From: Rhynchopus sp. YZ270_cl-10 | Taxonomy: Eukaryota > Euglenozoa > Diplonemea > Diplonemida > Diplonemidae | Direction of reading: 5' to 3' | Assembly (NCBI GenBank): GCA_964035575.1 | Contig: OZ037917.1 | Location: 620,001-684,000, forward strand | DNA: 64,000 nucleotides | Shown here: positions 11,354-21,781 of the stretch, one piece after another | Layout: every line of letters starts with the position of its first letter | Position numbering within the stretch: position 1 is the stretch's first letter | Notes under the pieces: generated by a model | The model's input: only the letters and a program-made list of their open reading frames with translations | What the model was told of the DNA's origin: nothing | Database searches by the model: none | Position numbers and translations under genes: made by a program

Positions 11354-13579
11354 CTATTTCTTCTTTTTGGAAGACTTCTCCTTTTTCCCTGTACGCACCC
11401 CTTGCGCTGTTTTTGCAGAAGGGGGTTTTGCGTGGGTTATGGGTATTTTGTCCCAATCCCGCGAGAAGCCAGAGGAGCGGTTGGGGAGGTCCCCGACACA
11501 GCCCATGAAGGGTTCGTATTCGGGGGTGAGGATGCCTTGCTCGATTGTGGAGGTGGGGACTTGGATGCCGCTTTTGGAGAGTGTGTCCTTTATCTTCTGC
11601 ACAGTGCGTAGCTCCTTCAGGCGTCGTATCGAAGGCACACTCTCAATGGTGTTCATGGTGGGGAAGAGCCACTGATACAGCGCAGCCTTGCCCACCAACT
11701 CCTCCTCGCTTGCAGTCACACCCGGTCCAGGTGCTCCGGCAGGAGGCTTGGCTTTCCCCTTCTTCCCGCCCTTCCCTTTTTTTGCCTTTTTGGGCTTCAG
11801 GTCAGACTTCCCACCAGCGTTAGCCCGTGGTGGCATCAAAACCTGTTTCTCCAGAGAAGGTGCAAAGACAGTGGCGTCATCAGGTTTGACATCAAGAGTG
11901 GTCATAGTCCCGCTGGTGCCAATAAGGTGTGCGTCGCTAACAGGTTTGATACCATGCTTCTCAAGAACGCCACGCTCGCGGAATTTTGATTCGGGTGTTT
12001 CGATGGCAAGCTCTTTTTCTCGCTCGATCAGGATTTTTTCGTGCTGTTTTTGGGAAAATTTTTGAGTTCAAAAAAAAAAATTACATACCCCAGAAGGAAC
12101 ATGATGATCATACGCCGACAGCGACGGATTGACCGTCCCATCCGCCAACCTACTATGCCCTGTCGTGGCCGCACTTTCACCCCATAGATCACGCGTAGTG
12201 TTCACATTGTCTGCGGCCGACTTTGGCCTCACATGCGGATCGGCACGCTGCGTAGTATGACGGTGATGGGTACGCCCTATCTGCGAGGCTCGTGTACTGG
12301 ACTCATGCCGTCTGTGGATCTCCTCTTCGATACGAGCGTTGTTGTACGCCCATAGAACCATGGTATCATTCACCTCGCGCTCTGTCAGAGTCTCCTCCAT
12401 CTCCCGGGCACGCGCCGCAACCCACAGCTTCTGTGTATTGGCCATGGCACGCTCCAAAGGCTCCAGCTCCGCATCAGTTGCAGGCTCATTCTGCAGCCAC
12501 CTATTCTGTATCTGATTCCACTCCTTCCCTTTGTTCGGCCCATCCCCTGCAACCCCGAGGAGCTCCTGGGTTTGGTGCATCACCTCGCTGACTAACTCCC
12601 CCTTTTCGTTGCGTATCATGACTTCCGCTTCCGGGGCAAATCCTTTCCCAGAATGGAGAAAAGACGGCGGGCCGGTAGATTTCTCGTTCCCGAGCTTCTC
12701 TCTTTTATAAATAATCTTCGGGTACTGCGGGGGTGGTGGTGGTGGTGCAGGCGGGGCCGGTTCGTCTTGCTCTCTGGGACGCCATCGAGACCGTGCCTTG
12801 GTTCTTGCATCTTGGGAGGGTTCTGTTGTTTCCTTTGGAATCTCTTCTACTGGAAGAACCGGTTCTCCATCCGCTGTGACGAGAGGGGCTGCTTCGGTCC
12901 GCATACGCCGTCGCTGTGCCATGCCTGTTTCCATTGCTTCGAGGTGTTTCTCGAGCTTCTTTGTGATGCCTGTCTTCTCCTGCGCGTCGGCGGCTTTCTC
13001 CATAAAGTCAAGCTTCATCTCGCCGTGAACAGAAAGCGCCGTATTCACATTGGGGCGCCTCATAACAATCTCGGTGTTCTGTTTCCGAATTCTCCCCTGA
13101 ACGACGTCGGTGCTTTGTTCTTCGATAGTGGTCGAAGGATCGTCGTCGTTGCTCTCCATCTTGATGTCGTGAAGCGACGAGCGGGAGAGCTTCCAGTCAA
13201 GGAGCAGCTGCGTCTTATCTTTGTACCAATTCCAGCATTTCTCAATGTTGATTTTGCGCGCGCCGAGGTCCGTTCCTGAGAGCGTTTCTCTAAGAAGACC
13301 TTTAAGGAGGGACGTCGCGGTGCACATAAGACGTCGGTCGATGTCGCCCTTCGTGGCGTAGTCGGTGTTGCTGTATTTCTCGATTTCTTCGATCATTGAC
13401 ATGAGGTGCTGGTCGCGTGAGAGCATCGGTTGGTTCACCATGCACGACCGCAAGCTATAGGCCCGGTCCGAATAGTGTCCAGCAACGTGCGAGGACTCAC
13501 CCCGTTTTGCCCCATCGAGCTTCTCTTCGAAACGCACCTCCGCCTCCTTCACAAGCTTGTCTATGTAGCTTGCGACCAT
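11354..13579 (-). CDS. Conserved-looking protein of unknown function (two exons)
   Basis: Exon 1 is 12089-13579 and exon 2 is 11354-12043, giving 726 residues. The intron starts GTATGTA and ends AAACAG, in phase 0. The N-terminal third is charged and probably helical. The middle carries a proline run (about residues 285-295) in a basic, low-complexity segment. Later segments are glutamate- and arginine-rich, and near residue 570 there is a lysine/glycine-rich linker (KKAKKGKGGKKGKAK). The C-terminus is a run of lysines. There is no signal peptide or membrane segment. The composition recalls axonemal or flagellar structural proteins, but I recognise no domain and make no functional claim. The start ATG lies about 36 nt after a CTCCTCTTTCAG acceptor. 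Confidence 0.8.
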
Positions 13580-14783
13580 TGTATTGAAGGTCTAAGCTGT
13601 GCTTAGTCCACCTGAAAGAGGAGATAGGGGAGGTGGAGGTGGAGGGGCGGAGAAGAGGGGAAGAGGAGGGAAATGGATGAGGGGGTTGTGAAGTGTTTGT
13701 CGTTGTTTGAAAGCGTTTGAAAGAGAGAGAGAGAGAGAGAGAGAAAATGGAAGTGACAACCTATGCGATGCAGTCCCCTCTCCAGAAAAGATTAAGATAT
13801 TATTTTCAATCGAAAGATGGAGTTTATACACCAGTGTCGTCTCCTCTTTTTTTTTGTAAATACGAAATGAATCTTTTTTTTTGTTTTGTTGCAAGTAAAA
13901 AGCAGTCCCTCTCCAGAAAAGAAAAAGGAAAAGTTTATAAGATGGACCTAAACCTCATGGGTAGTCGGTCGAAGAAAAGGTGGAAAAAAGCGCGTATTTG
14001 GCGTGATGGAAGCGTTGTTACAAAGTCTTTATAAAGTCTTTACGGTGTACCATGCAACCTTCGACCATATTTTGTTTGTTCACAAAAATAAAAATCGGAA
14101 GCCGTCCCAGTTTTAAGTCTCTCTTTTTTTTGGGGTTACGGCATGCCTCGCGAAAGGGGGAGGAGTGGAAAGAGGGAAATACGTGCATCAACGCACAGAG
14201 GAGATAATTCAAACAAAAGCATCGTGTTGCTTAAGGTCGAAACAAGCTAGGGTTTGTAAGACGACAGCAAAAAGGGCATAATCTCCACTCCACGGCATGA
14301 ACAAAATACACATAAGCACACACACACACACGAACACATAGTTAGATGGAACGTAAGCCTCTCTGCGCTTAGTTCACTATAAAGCATCGCACAAAAAGCA
14401 ACACAAAAAAAAAAAACTGAAACATGAAGGCATTATATCACCCCCTGTAAGGGCAAACACACCAAGACAAATCAACACCGCCACTTGCCAATAAAAGGAT
14501 AGGTTATTCATCGGCGGGCGTGTTAGCAACGTTGTGAAAGTGGGCATTTCTCTTTGCCCAACTTTAAATTTTCAAAAACCTAGACAATATCATCCGCCAA
14601 CTGATCTTGATAACAAAAAAATACATTCGCGTTGAACGCAGCCAAAGAGGGGTGAAAATCTGGCGCAAAGGTGAAAGAATTCAAGGGGAAATACTGTTAT
14701 ACACGATCTGAACGTTTGGCTTTCTTTTTTTTGTCTATAGTTTCTTAATACACTACTAAAAAACATCTTCTGTTCCCCACTAT
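13580..14783. other. Gene-free spacer
   Basis: Contains a GA microsatellite (13721-13744), a pyrimidine tract that probably serves the gene at 13579 as a splice acceptor, a partial R4 near 13936 and an R4 copy at 14343-14378. The rest is A/T-rich and shows no coding bias. Confidence 0.7.
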
Positions 14784-17700
14784 CTAGAATGAAAAGGGGC
14801 TGCATTCACTTGGCAATGCAACGACAAGAGTATAGAATTGGTTCGTTGGGTGTTTGTGCACATCCGGACGAGGCATGGGGGCTGTGTCGTCCTCTGGTAC
14901 TGCGTCTTCTTGGTAGTGACGTGGGTAGTCGAGCTGGGGCATGGAGCTGAGTGATCTGCAGCCCCCCTGCAAGCGGGCAGCCTTAGCTGCCTCCTCCTCC
15001 ACAGAAATGTCCTCGGCGCTCAGAGACACAAAACGGAAGTCCCGCGACACAGCACGGTACGCAGGGCTGTACACCGCAGTCATCCCCACCTCCCCACCAC
15101 CCTCCATGACAGAAGGAAAGGAGACATCCCCTGATGCCCTATACGCGCCTTGAAACCCACCTACAACATGAAAGCTGGACCGCCAAAAGAAACCATGCCT
15201 TTTTTTCGTGGTTTTGACGCTCTTTCGAGGACGTTTTGATGCAGCCTTTGCGCGGAACAGCAGTTTGAGTCGCGTTGGAACGTCGTTCTTCCCACCTGGT
15301 GCAACCAAAACCTGCATTGGTGGTACCACAGAACTGTACTGTGCACGCCCCCCACTGAGGTGGGAACGATTGAGGCAGAACGTCTCACACAACGAAACCA
15401 CTTGTTCTGGACCCGTCTGTTTTGTAAAGAGAATCATCGCCGGTGGGGTCTCTCTGAAATATTTCTCCACCGCACGGAGACATGCCTGGAGGGTCCGAGA
15501 CGAGCATCCAGAGGCGCCTGTCAGGAGCGCAATCCTGTCTGCGACACTGCCTTCATCGATGCCAACGGTCTGTAGTGTGTCCAGATGCGCTCTGACCGGG
15601 TTGGAGTGTGGGATGTGCTGGAGGAAGTGCGCCTTTGCCTTTTCTGATGCAAACCCTTCGTGTCTTGGAGGGGGCTTGGGGCGGCACGACAAAATGGTCT
15701 TGATGGATTCGTATGAATGGATGATTGCGTCCTGCGAGGCTGGGAGGACCACCTTGACGTCGTCTTCCTCATAGCAGGTGCGCGTGCGGTAGCCACGTCG
15801 TCCGTCTCCTTTCGAGGCGTCGTCGGTGCTGAGGCGTTCGCAGCTTTCGCCGTCGTCTTCGTCTTCGTCTTCCTCTTCCTCTTCGTCGTCACCATCGCCA
15901 TCATGAATGTAGTACCGCATATCACTGCTCGAAGGCGTTCCATCGCGTTCAGTGCATCTCTCCAGTATAAGTTTTGCTGCCTCTCCATTGTTGAATTGTG
16001 CACAACAGCGCACCAATGCGTATACCGCATTGTCACATGGTTGTAGTGGTTTTTCTGGCATTGCGACGGTGTCAGGGATAGGGGTAATATTCAGAATCCG
16101 TTCTGTAACTGTAAGCAACCTAACATCACGCAATGTACGAACAAAGAGACTGTCCTCAGGACCATGGTCCAGCTCGTCACCCTCATCGAAGGTGCAGGAT
16201 GCGTAGAAGAAATGCGTATTGGCCGCAAAGCTGACACCTTTGCTTTGATAGTACTCCTCTGCGCAGAGCCTCAGAATTGGTAGGGCGTGGTCTATCAGTA
16301 TAAGGGTCTGCTCAGGGCGTCCTGCTGTAAGCGACCTCTGTATAAGACTGTGCAGGAGCGTTGCCGTCAAATGCTTAGTGGGCACCCTTTCCAGTAAGAA
16401 CGGAAGCATAGCGTCTCCGCTGTGGCTCACTGCAACCTTCATGAGAAGTGTCCACACCAATCCATACCACTCTGCATGCCCTGCATGGTCAGGGAGGCAC
16501 AAAGAAAACTCCTTCAATAGAGAGAACATCTGGGTCTGCCCGTGTCTCATGATAAGTACGGCCAGCTCTGTGATCTCGGAGGGTTCGTCACAGAGGAGAT
16601 CATAGTAGGAATGAGACTCGCTGGTGAGGTATAGGTCTTCTTCGTTGTCGCCCTCTTCTTCTTCTTCTTCTTCTTCTTCGTCATCGTCGTCTTCTTCCTC
16701 CTCTTCCTCTTCGTCTTCGCGCTCTACTTCAAACGTAAGGTAGCGGTGTTGTTTGAACCCTTCCATCTCCACCTTTTCATGTAGTCGTGTCATAGAGAGT
16801 AGTGTTGACAGCATCGGTACATTCCCTGCCGCGACCACTCGCTTGTAGAGGCTTCCCTTGCAGGCGTTGGTTTGGGTAATGGTGTTGCCCTTCACAAAAC
16901 GGTCCGGTGCAAACCACCGTCCGGTAATACAGTCGCCCACTTCATGCTGTAATGAAGCGGTTCCTTGTAGATTCCAGCCGAACACTGAGGCTTCATCTAT
17001 GTCAACAACCACCTTCTTAAATGCTTCTACAACACGCCTTTTGCACCCTAACGATAAGGACACATCCTCGCCAAATGCCCCCGCAGGAATCCCTCCCGTT
17101 CCGTCAACACACAATTTCTCCAGCAACGTTGTCGACAACTCCCCTCCTACTCCTCGCAGAGCTTCAAGATGTAACACCGTGGCAAGAGGATAGGAGAGTC
17201 CTGTATCATCAGGCCGAATGGACACTCCATACAATGATTCTGCAGGGGCCAGGTCTGCGATGAGGTGGAGACATTGAAGGAAGGAGGTATCGTTGCGGGT
17301 ATGGTCGATTCCGGTCCAATCAAGGAAGCCAAGGTCATAACGGTCGTGGCCAATGGAAAGCGATTCAAATGTGTTGGCAAAGACCACCGCATCGTCTGTT
17401 CCCATAAGCACCTCCCCTCCAAAGCACTCAGAGGTCGCACAACACGGCATGTCAGCATCAATGTACTTCGCAAGCCACACCAAATCATCCTCCTCTTCGT
17501 CATCAAGATCGATGCTGGTCTGCGCGAACACCCTCATATTCAGAGAAACAGGAGCCTCCCCGCGGACCTCTCTGCGTGCATTGAACTTCCCCATCGCCTC
17601 TGTCAATACACCAAGCGGTTTCCCCCACCTCTTCACATTCGGTGAATTCTCGAAGACCCCTACCAAAGAGCTGATCGCCCTATAGTGCCGTCTGGATAAG

Positions 17701-19988
17701 ATTTCTACCGCAGATGGTCCTGCGAATCTTGCGATGTTTCGCCATATGTCTGGGTCGCTGATATCCGATAGGTCCTCGGTGGAGTCGTCTTGAAGTGGGG
17801 GGTATTCCGTGAGGAGTGTGTTGCAGTGCTGTGGAATGAGGATGCGGGTGATGGGTTGGAAGAAGGCCTGTTGCTGCAGGGTCGGCGACGCACCGTGCTT
17901 GAGGAGAATGCGGGTGGCGTTGAGATGCCCTGCGGTGACGCTCACTGCTAATGGACGCATGGCGATGAGAGGATCGGAAACGATTCTGCATATTGCATCC
18001 GCCCCAAGCCCTTCATTGGGGTTTGCACTGTGTGAGAGGAGGGTGTCCAGAAGGTCAGATGCGGAGGTCCAAGCAGTATTGTTGGTCACAATATTATACC
18101 ACTCCCTCCCGAACAGCGTTAACGCAAAGTAAAGCGGCGACAACGTGGCCACCCTATAATAGGCATCCCTCCCTTGCTCATAAAAGGTGGAGTTGTTGTG
18201 GCGCAGTGTGCACTGTACATTCCTCCCGCGGCATTCGGTTACACTTCTTGATATTGCCGCTGCCCCAAACGAGGACAGACAGTCCTTTGCTGCGAGCATG
18301 GTTTCAATATTTTTTGTTGCATATTCTACCGAACAGAATTGACATCCATTTTCAAAATAGTCCACATGGTCTAGCCGGGTCCCCGCCATATTTTTACACA
18401 CCAACGCAACAGCAGAGTGCAACGGCGTCGCCCTGCTCGCATGAAACCTCTCTGACCCCGCTATGTACGGCGCACCTTTACACAGCCTACGCACCCTCTG
18501 CATGCCAAACACCTTCGCAAACAACTCTGGCCGCATGCACACTGCAGCCTGCGTAACAAACAACGCTACCGCGTCGCTTGGAACCTTTGCAACACCGCCA
18601 CCACCTTCTATAAGCTCCTTCACCAAACCTACCCCTTTCTGTCCTAACTCCATCAGCAAGCTGAGCAGCCCCACCGACTCTGAAGACGAACAATCCGCGT
18701 TTAGATACAAACACCTCAGAAAAGAGAACAATGCGGTGTTATTGTTGTCCTCTCCAAGCAGCGCGTCTGCGGTGTGCACATACTGTATGGTCTGCATATT
18801 GGCGGTTCTGGTACTGTCAAAGTAGAGTTTGTATGATGCCACATATTTCTTCAGCTCTCTTTCCTCTGCAGTGTTGGAAGGCATCGTGGGAAGGGTGTCC
18901 CATAGATGTAAAGGAGAGGCTCCTGCGTTGATAAGGAGCTTCGTCTGTTCGGAGTGTCGTGACAGAAGAGAATAGACGGAGGCGGTTCGTCCAGTCAAAT
19001 CGGGGATGTCAATTGGACCACAGTGTGTGACCAACAGTTCAAGAAGTTTCTCGGATTTTCCGAGAACATACTGCGCATCCGCAAAGGAATGAAACACCGT
19101 CCGTCCACGCCCATCTCTGTCAGTTTTCTTTGCAGAATTTGCGTTGCGCCATTCCAACAGCATTGATACTCCTGCCACCCAGGTTGAACGGACTGCAGCG
19201 TGGAGGAGGGGTGTGTAGTCTGTGTGGCGTGTCTCTTCATCCGCAAAGAGGAAGGCACGGTGCAAGGTATCCGGGTGGTCTGATGCGTATTCGTTTAGGG
19301 CAGCTTCTGCTGTCGCAAAGTCGGTGCAACGGAGTGCATCAAATACACGTTGAATCTGCTGCGGTGTTGTTCCACTGAAGGAAATCCGAAGGCACACCCC
19401 TCTATCCCTTAGATCAGAAAGTCTGTGTTCATATCCTCCCACCCGACGTGCTTCTAAAAGCTGTTCCCTCGGATTGATGTCGTTACGGCAAATTACAGAG
19501 CGAATGGAAACCCCTTCTTCAGATATGGGCATGCAGTTCATCGAGGATTTCGTGCAAAATGAAAACTGCTGGTCCAAGGTGGGAGGCACTGTGTCTATGA
19601 AGAAAGGCTGTGCTTCTAGGTATGCACGCACATCCTTCAGGGTTGTGCCGTTTTGTTCAACGCTGGGTGGAGACGGCTTCACGGCGTTGCCACAGAAGGT
19701 CACGATACGAGAGCTGTCCTCAACAGGGAGAACGAAGGAGAACTCAGGAGGAGTACTGCGAGGGGTGCTCTTGGTCAGCGTGTAGGGTGTGGCGTCAATG
19801 GATGCGGCGCGGTGCTTCACCCATTCGTGCAGCTCGGTGCAGCCCTGGGCTGCTAAAAGAAGGTTTGGTCCGTCCGCCTCGTCTTCATCGTCTTCTTCTT
19901 CCTCCTCGTCCTCGTCCTTTTCAAATGTACAGCGTTTTTCAGGAATCAACGCATCCTCCCAAAACTCAGGGATATCGACAAATTCCAT
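14784..19988 (-). CDS. Large ankyrin-repeat protein
   Basis: A single 1734-residue open frame without introns. Ankyrin-type helices are visible in several places, for example DYTPLLHAAVRSTWVAGVSMLL (first 20 residues diagnostic) near residue 260, RTVFHSFADAQ, and AVSVTAGHLNATRILLKHGASP near residue 720. The repeats are spread out and degenerate. Acidic low-complexity runs occur near the N-terminus (residues 24-38), around residue 1100 and around residue 1380, each made of Glu/Asp codons in long GAA/GAG/GAC tracts. The C-terminus is basic, then serine-rich. It is presumably a scaffold, and the partner is unknown. The start ATG follows an ATTACAG acceptor by about 22 nt. Confidence 0.85.
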   Translation of the reverse strand: MEFVDIPEFWEDALIPEKRCTFEKDEDEEEEEDDEDEADGPNLLLAAQGCTELHEWVKHRAASIDATPYTLTKSTPRSTPPEFSFVLPVEDSSRIVTFCGNAVKPSPPSVEQNGTTLKDVRAYLEAQPFFIDTVPPTLDQQFSFCTKSSMNCMPISEEGVSIRSVICRNDINPREQLLEARRVGGYEHRLSDLRDRGVCLRISFSGTTPQQIQRVFDALRCTDFATAEAALNEYASDHPDTLHRAFLFADEETRHTDYTPLLHAAVRSTWVAGVSMLLEWRNANSAKKTDRDGRGRTVFHSFADAQYVLGKSEKLLELLVTHCGPIDIPDLTGRTASVYSLLSRHSEQTKLLINAGASPLHLWDTLPTMPSNTAEERELKKYVASYKLYFDSTRTANMQTIQYVHTADALLGEDNNNTALFSFLRCLYLNADCSSSESVGLLSLLMELGQKGVGLVKELIEGGGGVAKVPSDAVALFVTQAAVCMRPELFAKVFGMQRVRRLCKGAPYIAGSERFHASRATPLHSAVALVCKNMAGTRLDHVDYFENGCQFCSVEYATKNIETMLAAKDCLSSFGAAAISRSVTECRGRNVQCTLRHNNSTFYEQGRDAYYRVATLSPLYFALTLFGREWYNIVTNNTAWTSASDLLDTLLSHSANPNEGLGADAICRIVSDPLIAMRPLAVSVTAGHLNATRILLKHGASPTLQQQAFFQPITRILIPQHCNTLLTEYPPLQDDSTEDLSDISDPDIWRNIARFAGPSAVEILSRRHYRAISSLVGVFENSPNVKRWGKPLGVLTEAMGKFNARREVRGEAPVSLNMRVFAQTSIDLDDEEEDDLVWLAKYIDADMPCCATSECFGGEVLMGTDDAVVFANTFESLSIGHDRYDLGFLDWTGIDHTRNDTSFLQCLHLIADLAPAESLYGVSIRPDDTGLSYPLATVLHLEALRGVGGELSTTLLEKLCVDGTGGIPAGAFGEDVSLSLGCKRRVVEAFKKVVVDIDEASVFGWNLQGTASLQHEVGDCITGRWFAPDRFVKGNTITQTNACKGSLYKRVVAAGNVPMLSTLLSMTRLHEKVEMEGFKQHRYLTFEVEREDEEEEEEEDDDDEEEEEEEEEGDNEEDLYLTSESHSYYDLLCDEPSEITELAVLIMRHGQTQMFSLLKEFSLCLPDHAGHAEWYGLVWTLLMKVAVSHSGDAMLPFLLERVPTKHLTATLLHSLIQRSLTAGRPEQTLILIDHALPILRLCAEEYYQSKGVSFAANTHFFYASCTFDEGDELDHGPEDSLFVRTLRDVRLLTVTERILNITPIPDTVAMPEKPLQPCDNAVYALVRCCAQFNNGEAAKLILERCTERDGTPSSSDMRYYIHDGDGDDEEEEEDEDEDDGESCERLSTDDASKGDGRRGYRTRTCYEEDDVKVVLPASQDAIIHSYESIKTILSCRPKPPPRHEGFASEKAKAHFLQHIPHSNPVRAHLDTLQTVGIDEGSVADRIALLTGASGCSSRTLQACLRAVEKYFRETPPAMILFTKQTGPEQVVSLCETFCLNRSHLSGGRAQYSSVVPPMQVLVAPGGKNDVPTRLKLLFRAKAASKRPRKSVKTTKKRHGFFWRSSFHVVGGFQGAYRASGDVSFPSVMEGGGEVGMTAVYSPAYRAVSRDFRFVSLSAEDISVEEEAAKAARLQGGCRSLSSMPQLDYPRHYQEDAVPEDDTAPMPRPDVHKHPTNQFYTLVVALPSECSPFSF

Positions 19989-20158
19989 TTTTTTTGTGAT
20001 TTTTTTTTGCTGTAATTTTGTGGGTGAGGGAGGGAGGGAGGGGAGGGAATGTGGTATGGGGAGGAAACAAAAAGGTAAGATTTGCTCCCCAATTTAATGT
20101 CGTTTCTTTTGCAAAAGGGGCCACCGTTCGTGAGGTGATTTATTTCTCCTTATTTTTT

Positions 20159-21199
20159 TCATTGTCCGACACTGAAATAGGCGCCAAGTGGCCAGGCGGT
20201 TTCGACGTCTTTGCCTCTGTACTGCAGTTTTTTTGCGATGTTGATTTTCGTATCGCTGGCGGCGCCAAGACGAACCGGGAGGAGCGAGAGGTAGGTGAAC
20301 TTTGCACAGTCATTTGGCGAGTCTCCGCATTGTTGCGCTGCAATGTTCTGCAGGGCAGCCGGTGTGAAGGGCACAGTGGTCGCACCAAAAAGCTTAAAAT
20401 AGTACGAAAACGCGTACATCGAACCGGATTTGGGGTGCACCGTATACTGCATGCCATCCAATACATCCCCCATCTCCTTCACACACGCAAAATGGTCTGT
20501 ACATCCCCCAGCTTTGCCCACAGCCTCATTCATCCCATACCCCATCCCCGAGAATGTTGTCATCTGATAGCTCCGCCCGAACACACTAAACCCCACTCCA
20601 ACCTCCCCTTCAACAGCTTCAGAGACGACTTGGAAAGACCCGCCACCGCAGTCGAGGATTGTGGTGGTTTGTGCCCCTGGGAGAAAGTTTCCGAGCAAAT
20701 AGTTGACGGTAGTCCATGCGTAGAGGCCTTCATTTTCTCCAGTGAGCATCGCAATGCTGGAGGCGTGCAATCCTTGCGAGGTAATGTACTCTTTTGTGTC
20801 TTCTAAAATGGAGTCGGCTTTGTCTCCAAGTTTGCGTAGTCCTGCTGTAGCACCTACTACGACGTGAGTCGACTCCAGCTTCGCCACCGGTACCACCTCA
20901 AATACAAACGTCAACAATGGAGCAAAACACTCTGCCGGCGGAACACTCGCCAACGCCATATCATGCGCATGAAACCGCTCCTCCAACAGCATATTGTCTT
21001 CCGTAAAGGAAAAGATATGGACACGTGTCCCCGTACTCCCCGCATCGAACACTACTCCATGGTGGTGTACCAACGGCTCGCTAATCAGTGTAACCCCATT
21101 ACGACTTCGGCCAGACAAATGAACGACCAAGAAGACACAAAATATGATCCCTGCAATGACAGTCCGCAGGGCGGTGGTGGCCCCCTTCTTCTGCGTCAT
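20159..21199 (-). CDS. GDA1/CD39-family nucleoside di/triphosphatase
   Basis: Hydrolyses nucleoside di- or triphosphates in the secretory-pathway lumen or outside the cell. The protein has 346 residues. One membrane segment (about residues 12-30) makes it a type II protein with the catalytic domain on the lumenal side. All five apyrase conserved regions are present in order: DAGSTGTRVHIF (about 52), GATAGLR (about 116), GENEGLYAW (about 155), LDCGGGSFQV (about 185) and AWPLGAYFSV (about 334). It is shorter than most family members, which have 420-500 or more residues, but the order and ends look intact. The ATG at 21199 is preferred: a TTTACTCACAG acceptor lies upstream at about 21291, so the frame upstream of it is probably not translated. 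An R2 repeat sits immediately 5' of that pyrimidine tract. Golgi UDPase/GDPase is the likeliest role. Confidence 0.92.
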   Translation of the reverse strand: MTQKKGATTALRTVIAGIIFCVFLVVHLSGRSRNGVTLISEPLVHHHGVVFDAGSTGTRVHIFSFTEDNMLLEERFHAHDMALASVPPAECFAPLLTFVFEVVPVAKLESTHVVVGATAGLRKLGDKADSILEDTKEYITSQGLHASSIAMLTGENEGLYAWTTVNYLLGNFLPGAQTTTILDCGGGSFQVVSEAVEGEVGVGFSVFGRSYQMTTFSGMGYGMNEAVGKAGGCTDHFACVKEMGDVLDGMQYTVHPKSGSMYAFSYYFKLFGATTVPFTPAALQNIAAQQCGDSPNDCAKFTYLSLLPVRLGAASDTKINIAKKLQYRGKDVETAWPLGAYFSVGQ

Positions 21200-21274
21200 G
21201 GGGTCAGCCTGGGGTGCAGCACCGCTGGAGGCAACGGTGGGTTTTGTTTCGCGACGCACCTTTGCTTCCCCTCC

Positions 21275-21336
21275 CTCCCTCCCTCCCTCCCTGTGAGTAA
21301 ATGAGGGGGGGAGAGAGATAGAAGCAAAGAAAAGAA
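21275..21336 (-). promoter_or_regulatory. Probable trans-splice acceptor of the nucleotidase gene
   Basis: On the coding strand a long pyrimidine tract (CTTTCTTTTC ... CTCTCTCCCCCCCTC) ends in TTTACTCACAG at about 21291, followed by GGAGGG repeats and the start codon 92 nt later. The R2 repeat (21336-21430) abuts its 5' side. Comparable acceptors are at about 5504 (DENN), 32690 (kinesin) and 53795 (permease). Confidence 0.6.
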
Positions 21337-21430
21337 AGTGAAGTTGATAGTGCAAAACGCCTCTGGGACGCAGGCACTGACACTACGCGGGTTATCGAAC
21401 CCCCCGGAGTGTTGCGCATGGGAGTGGTTT
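21336..21430 (+). repeat. R2 repeat beside a splice acceptor
   Basis: Nearly identical to the copy at 7180-7275 over about 90 bases, including CACTACG(CGGGTTATCGAACCC)CCGGAGTG. In the transcribed direction it ends directly at the pyrimidine tract of the nucleotidase gene. Confidence 0.88.
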
Positions 21431-21781
21431 ACAGGGAAGAAAAGTAGTCCGGGTATTGTCCTTTCGCACTGCCGAGATGAAAAAAAAAAAGAACCGATAC
21501 TCTTGTCTATGCTAAGCTTGCGGAGAAAATTTTTTTTTGTAGTGAGTTCTCTCAGGACAGTGTAAACCTTTGGTACCTTGCTGGGGTTGGGACCCATCCC
21601 CAATCTAATATCCATTTCATTTCGTGTACATCTGATACAAAAGAAAAGACTGTGTACCTTTTTTAGTGTAGTTTTTTAAACCCCCATCAAAGGGTTTTTT
21701 CTAAAAGAGATGACCCTAAGCCATGCTTTAAGTCACCTTCAAAAGGGGTTAGGCTAAAAATGAATAAAACTCATGTCTTTT

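Noticed and set aside
13721-13744. GA repeat as a promoter element
   Set aside because: On the coding strand it is simply part of a pyrimidine tract upstream of AG sites; nothing points to promoter function.
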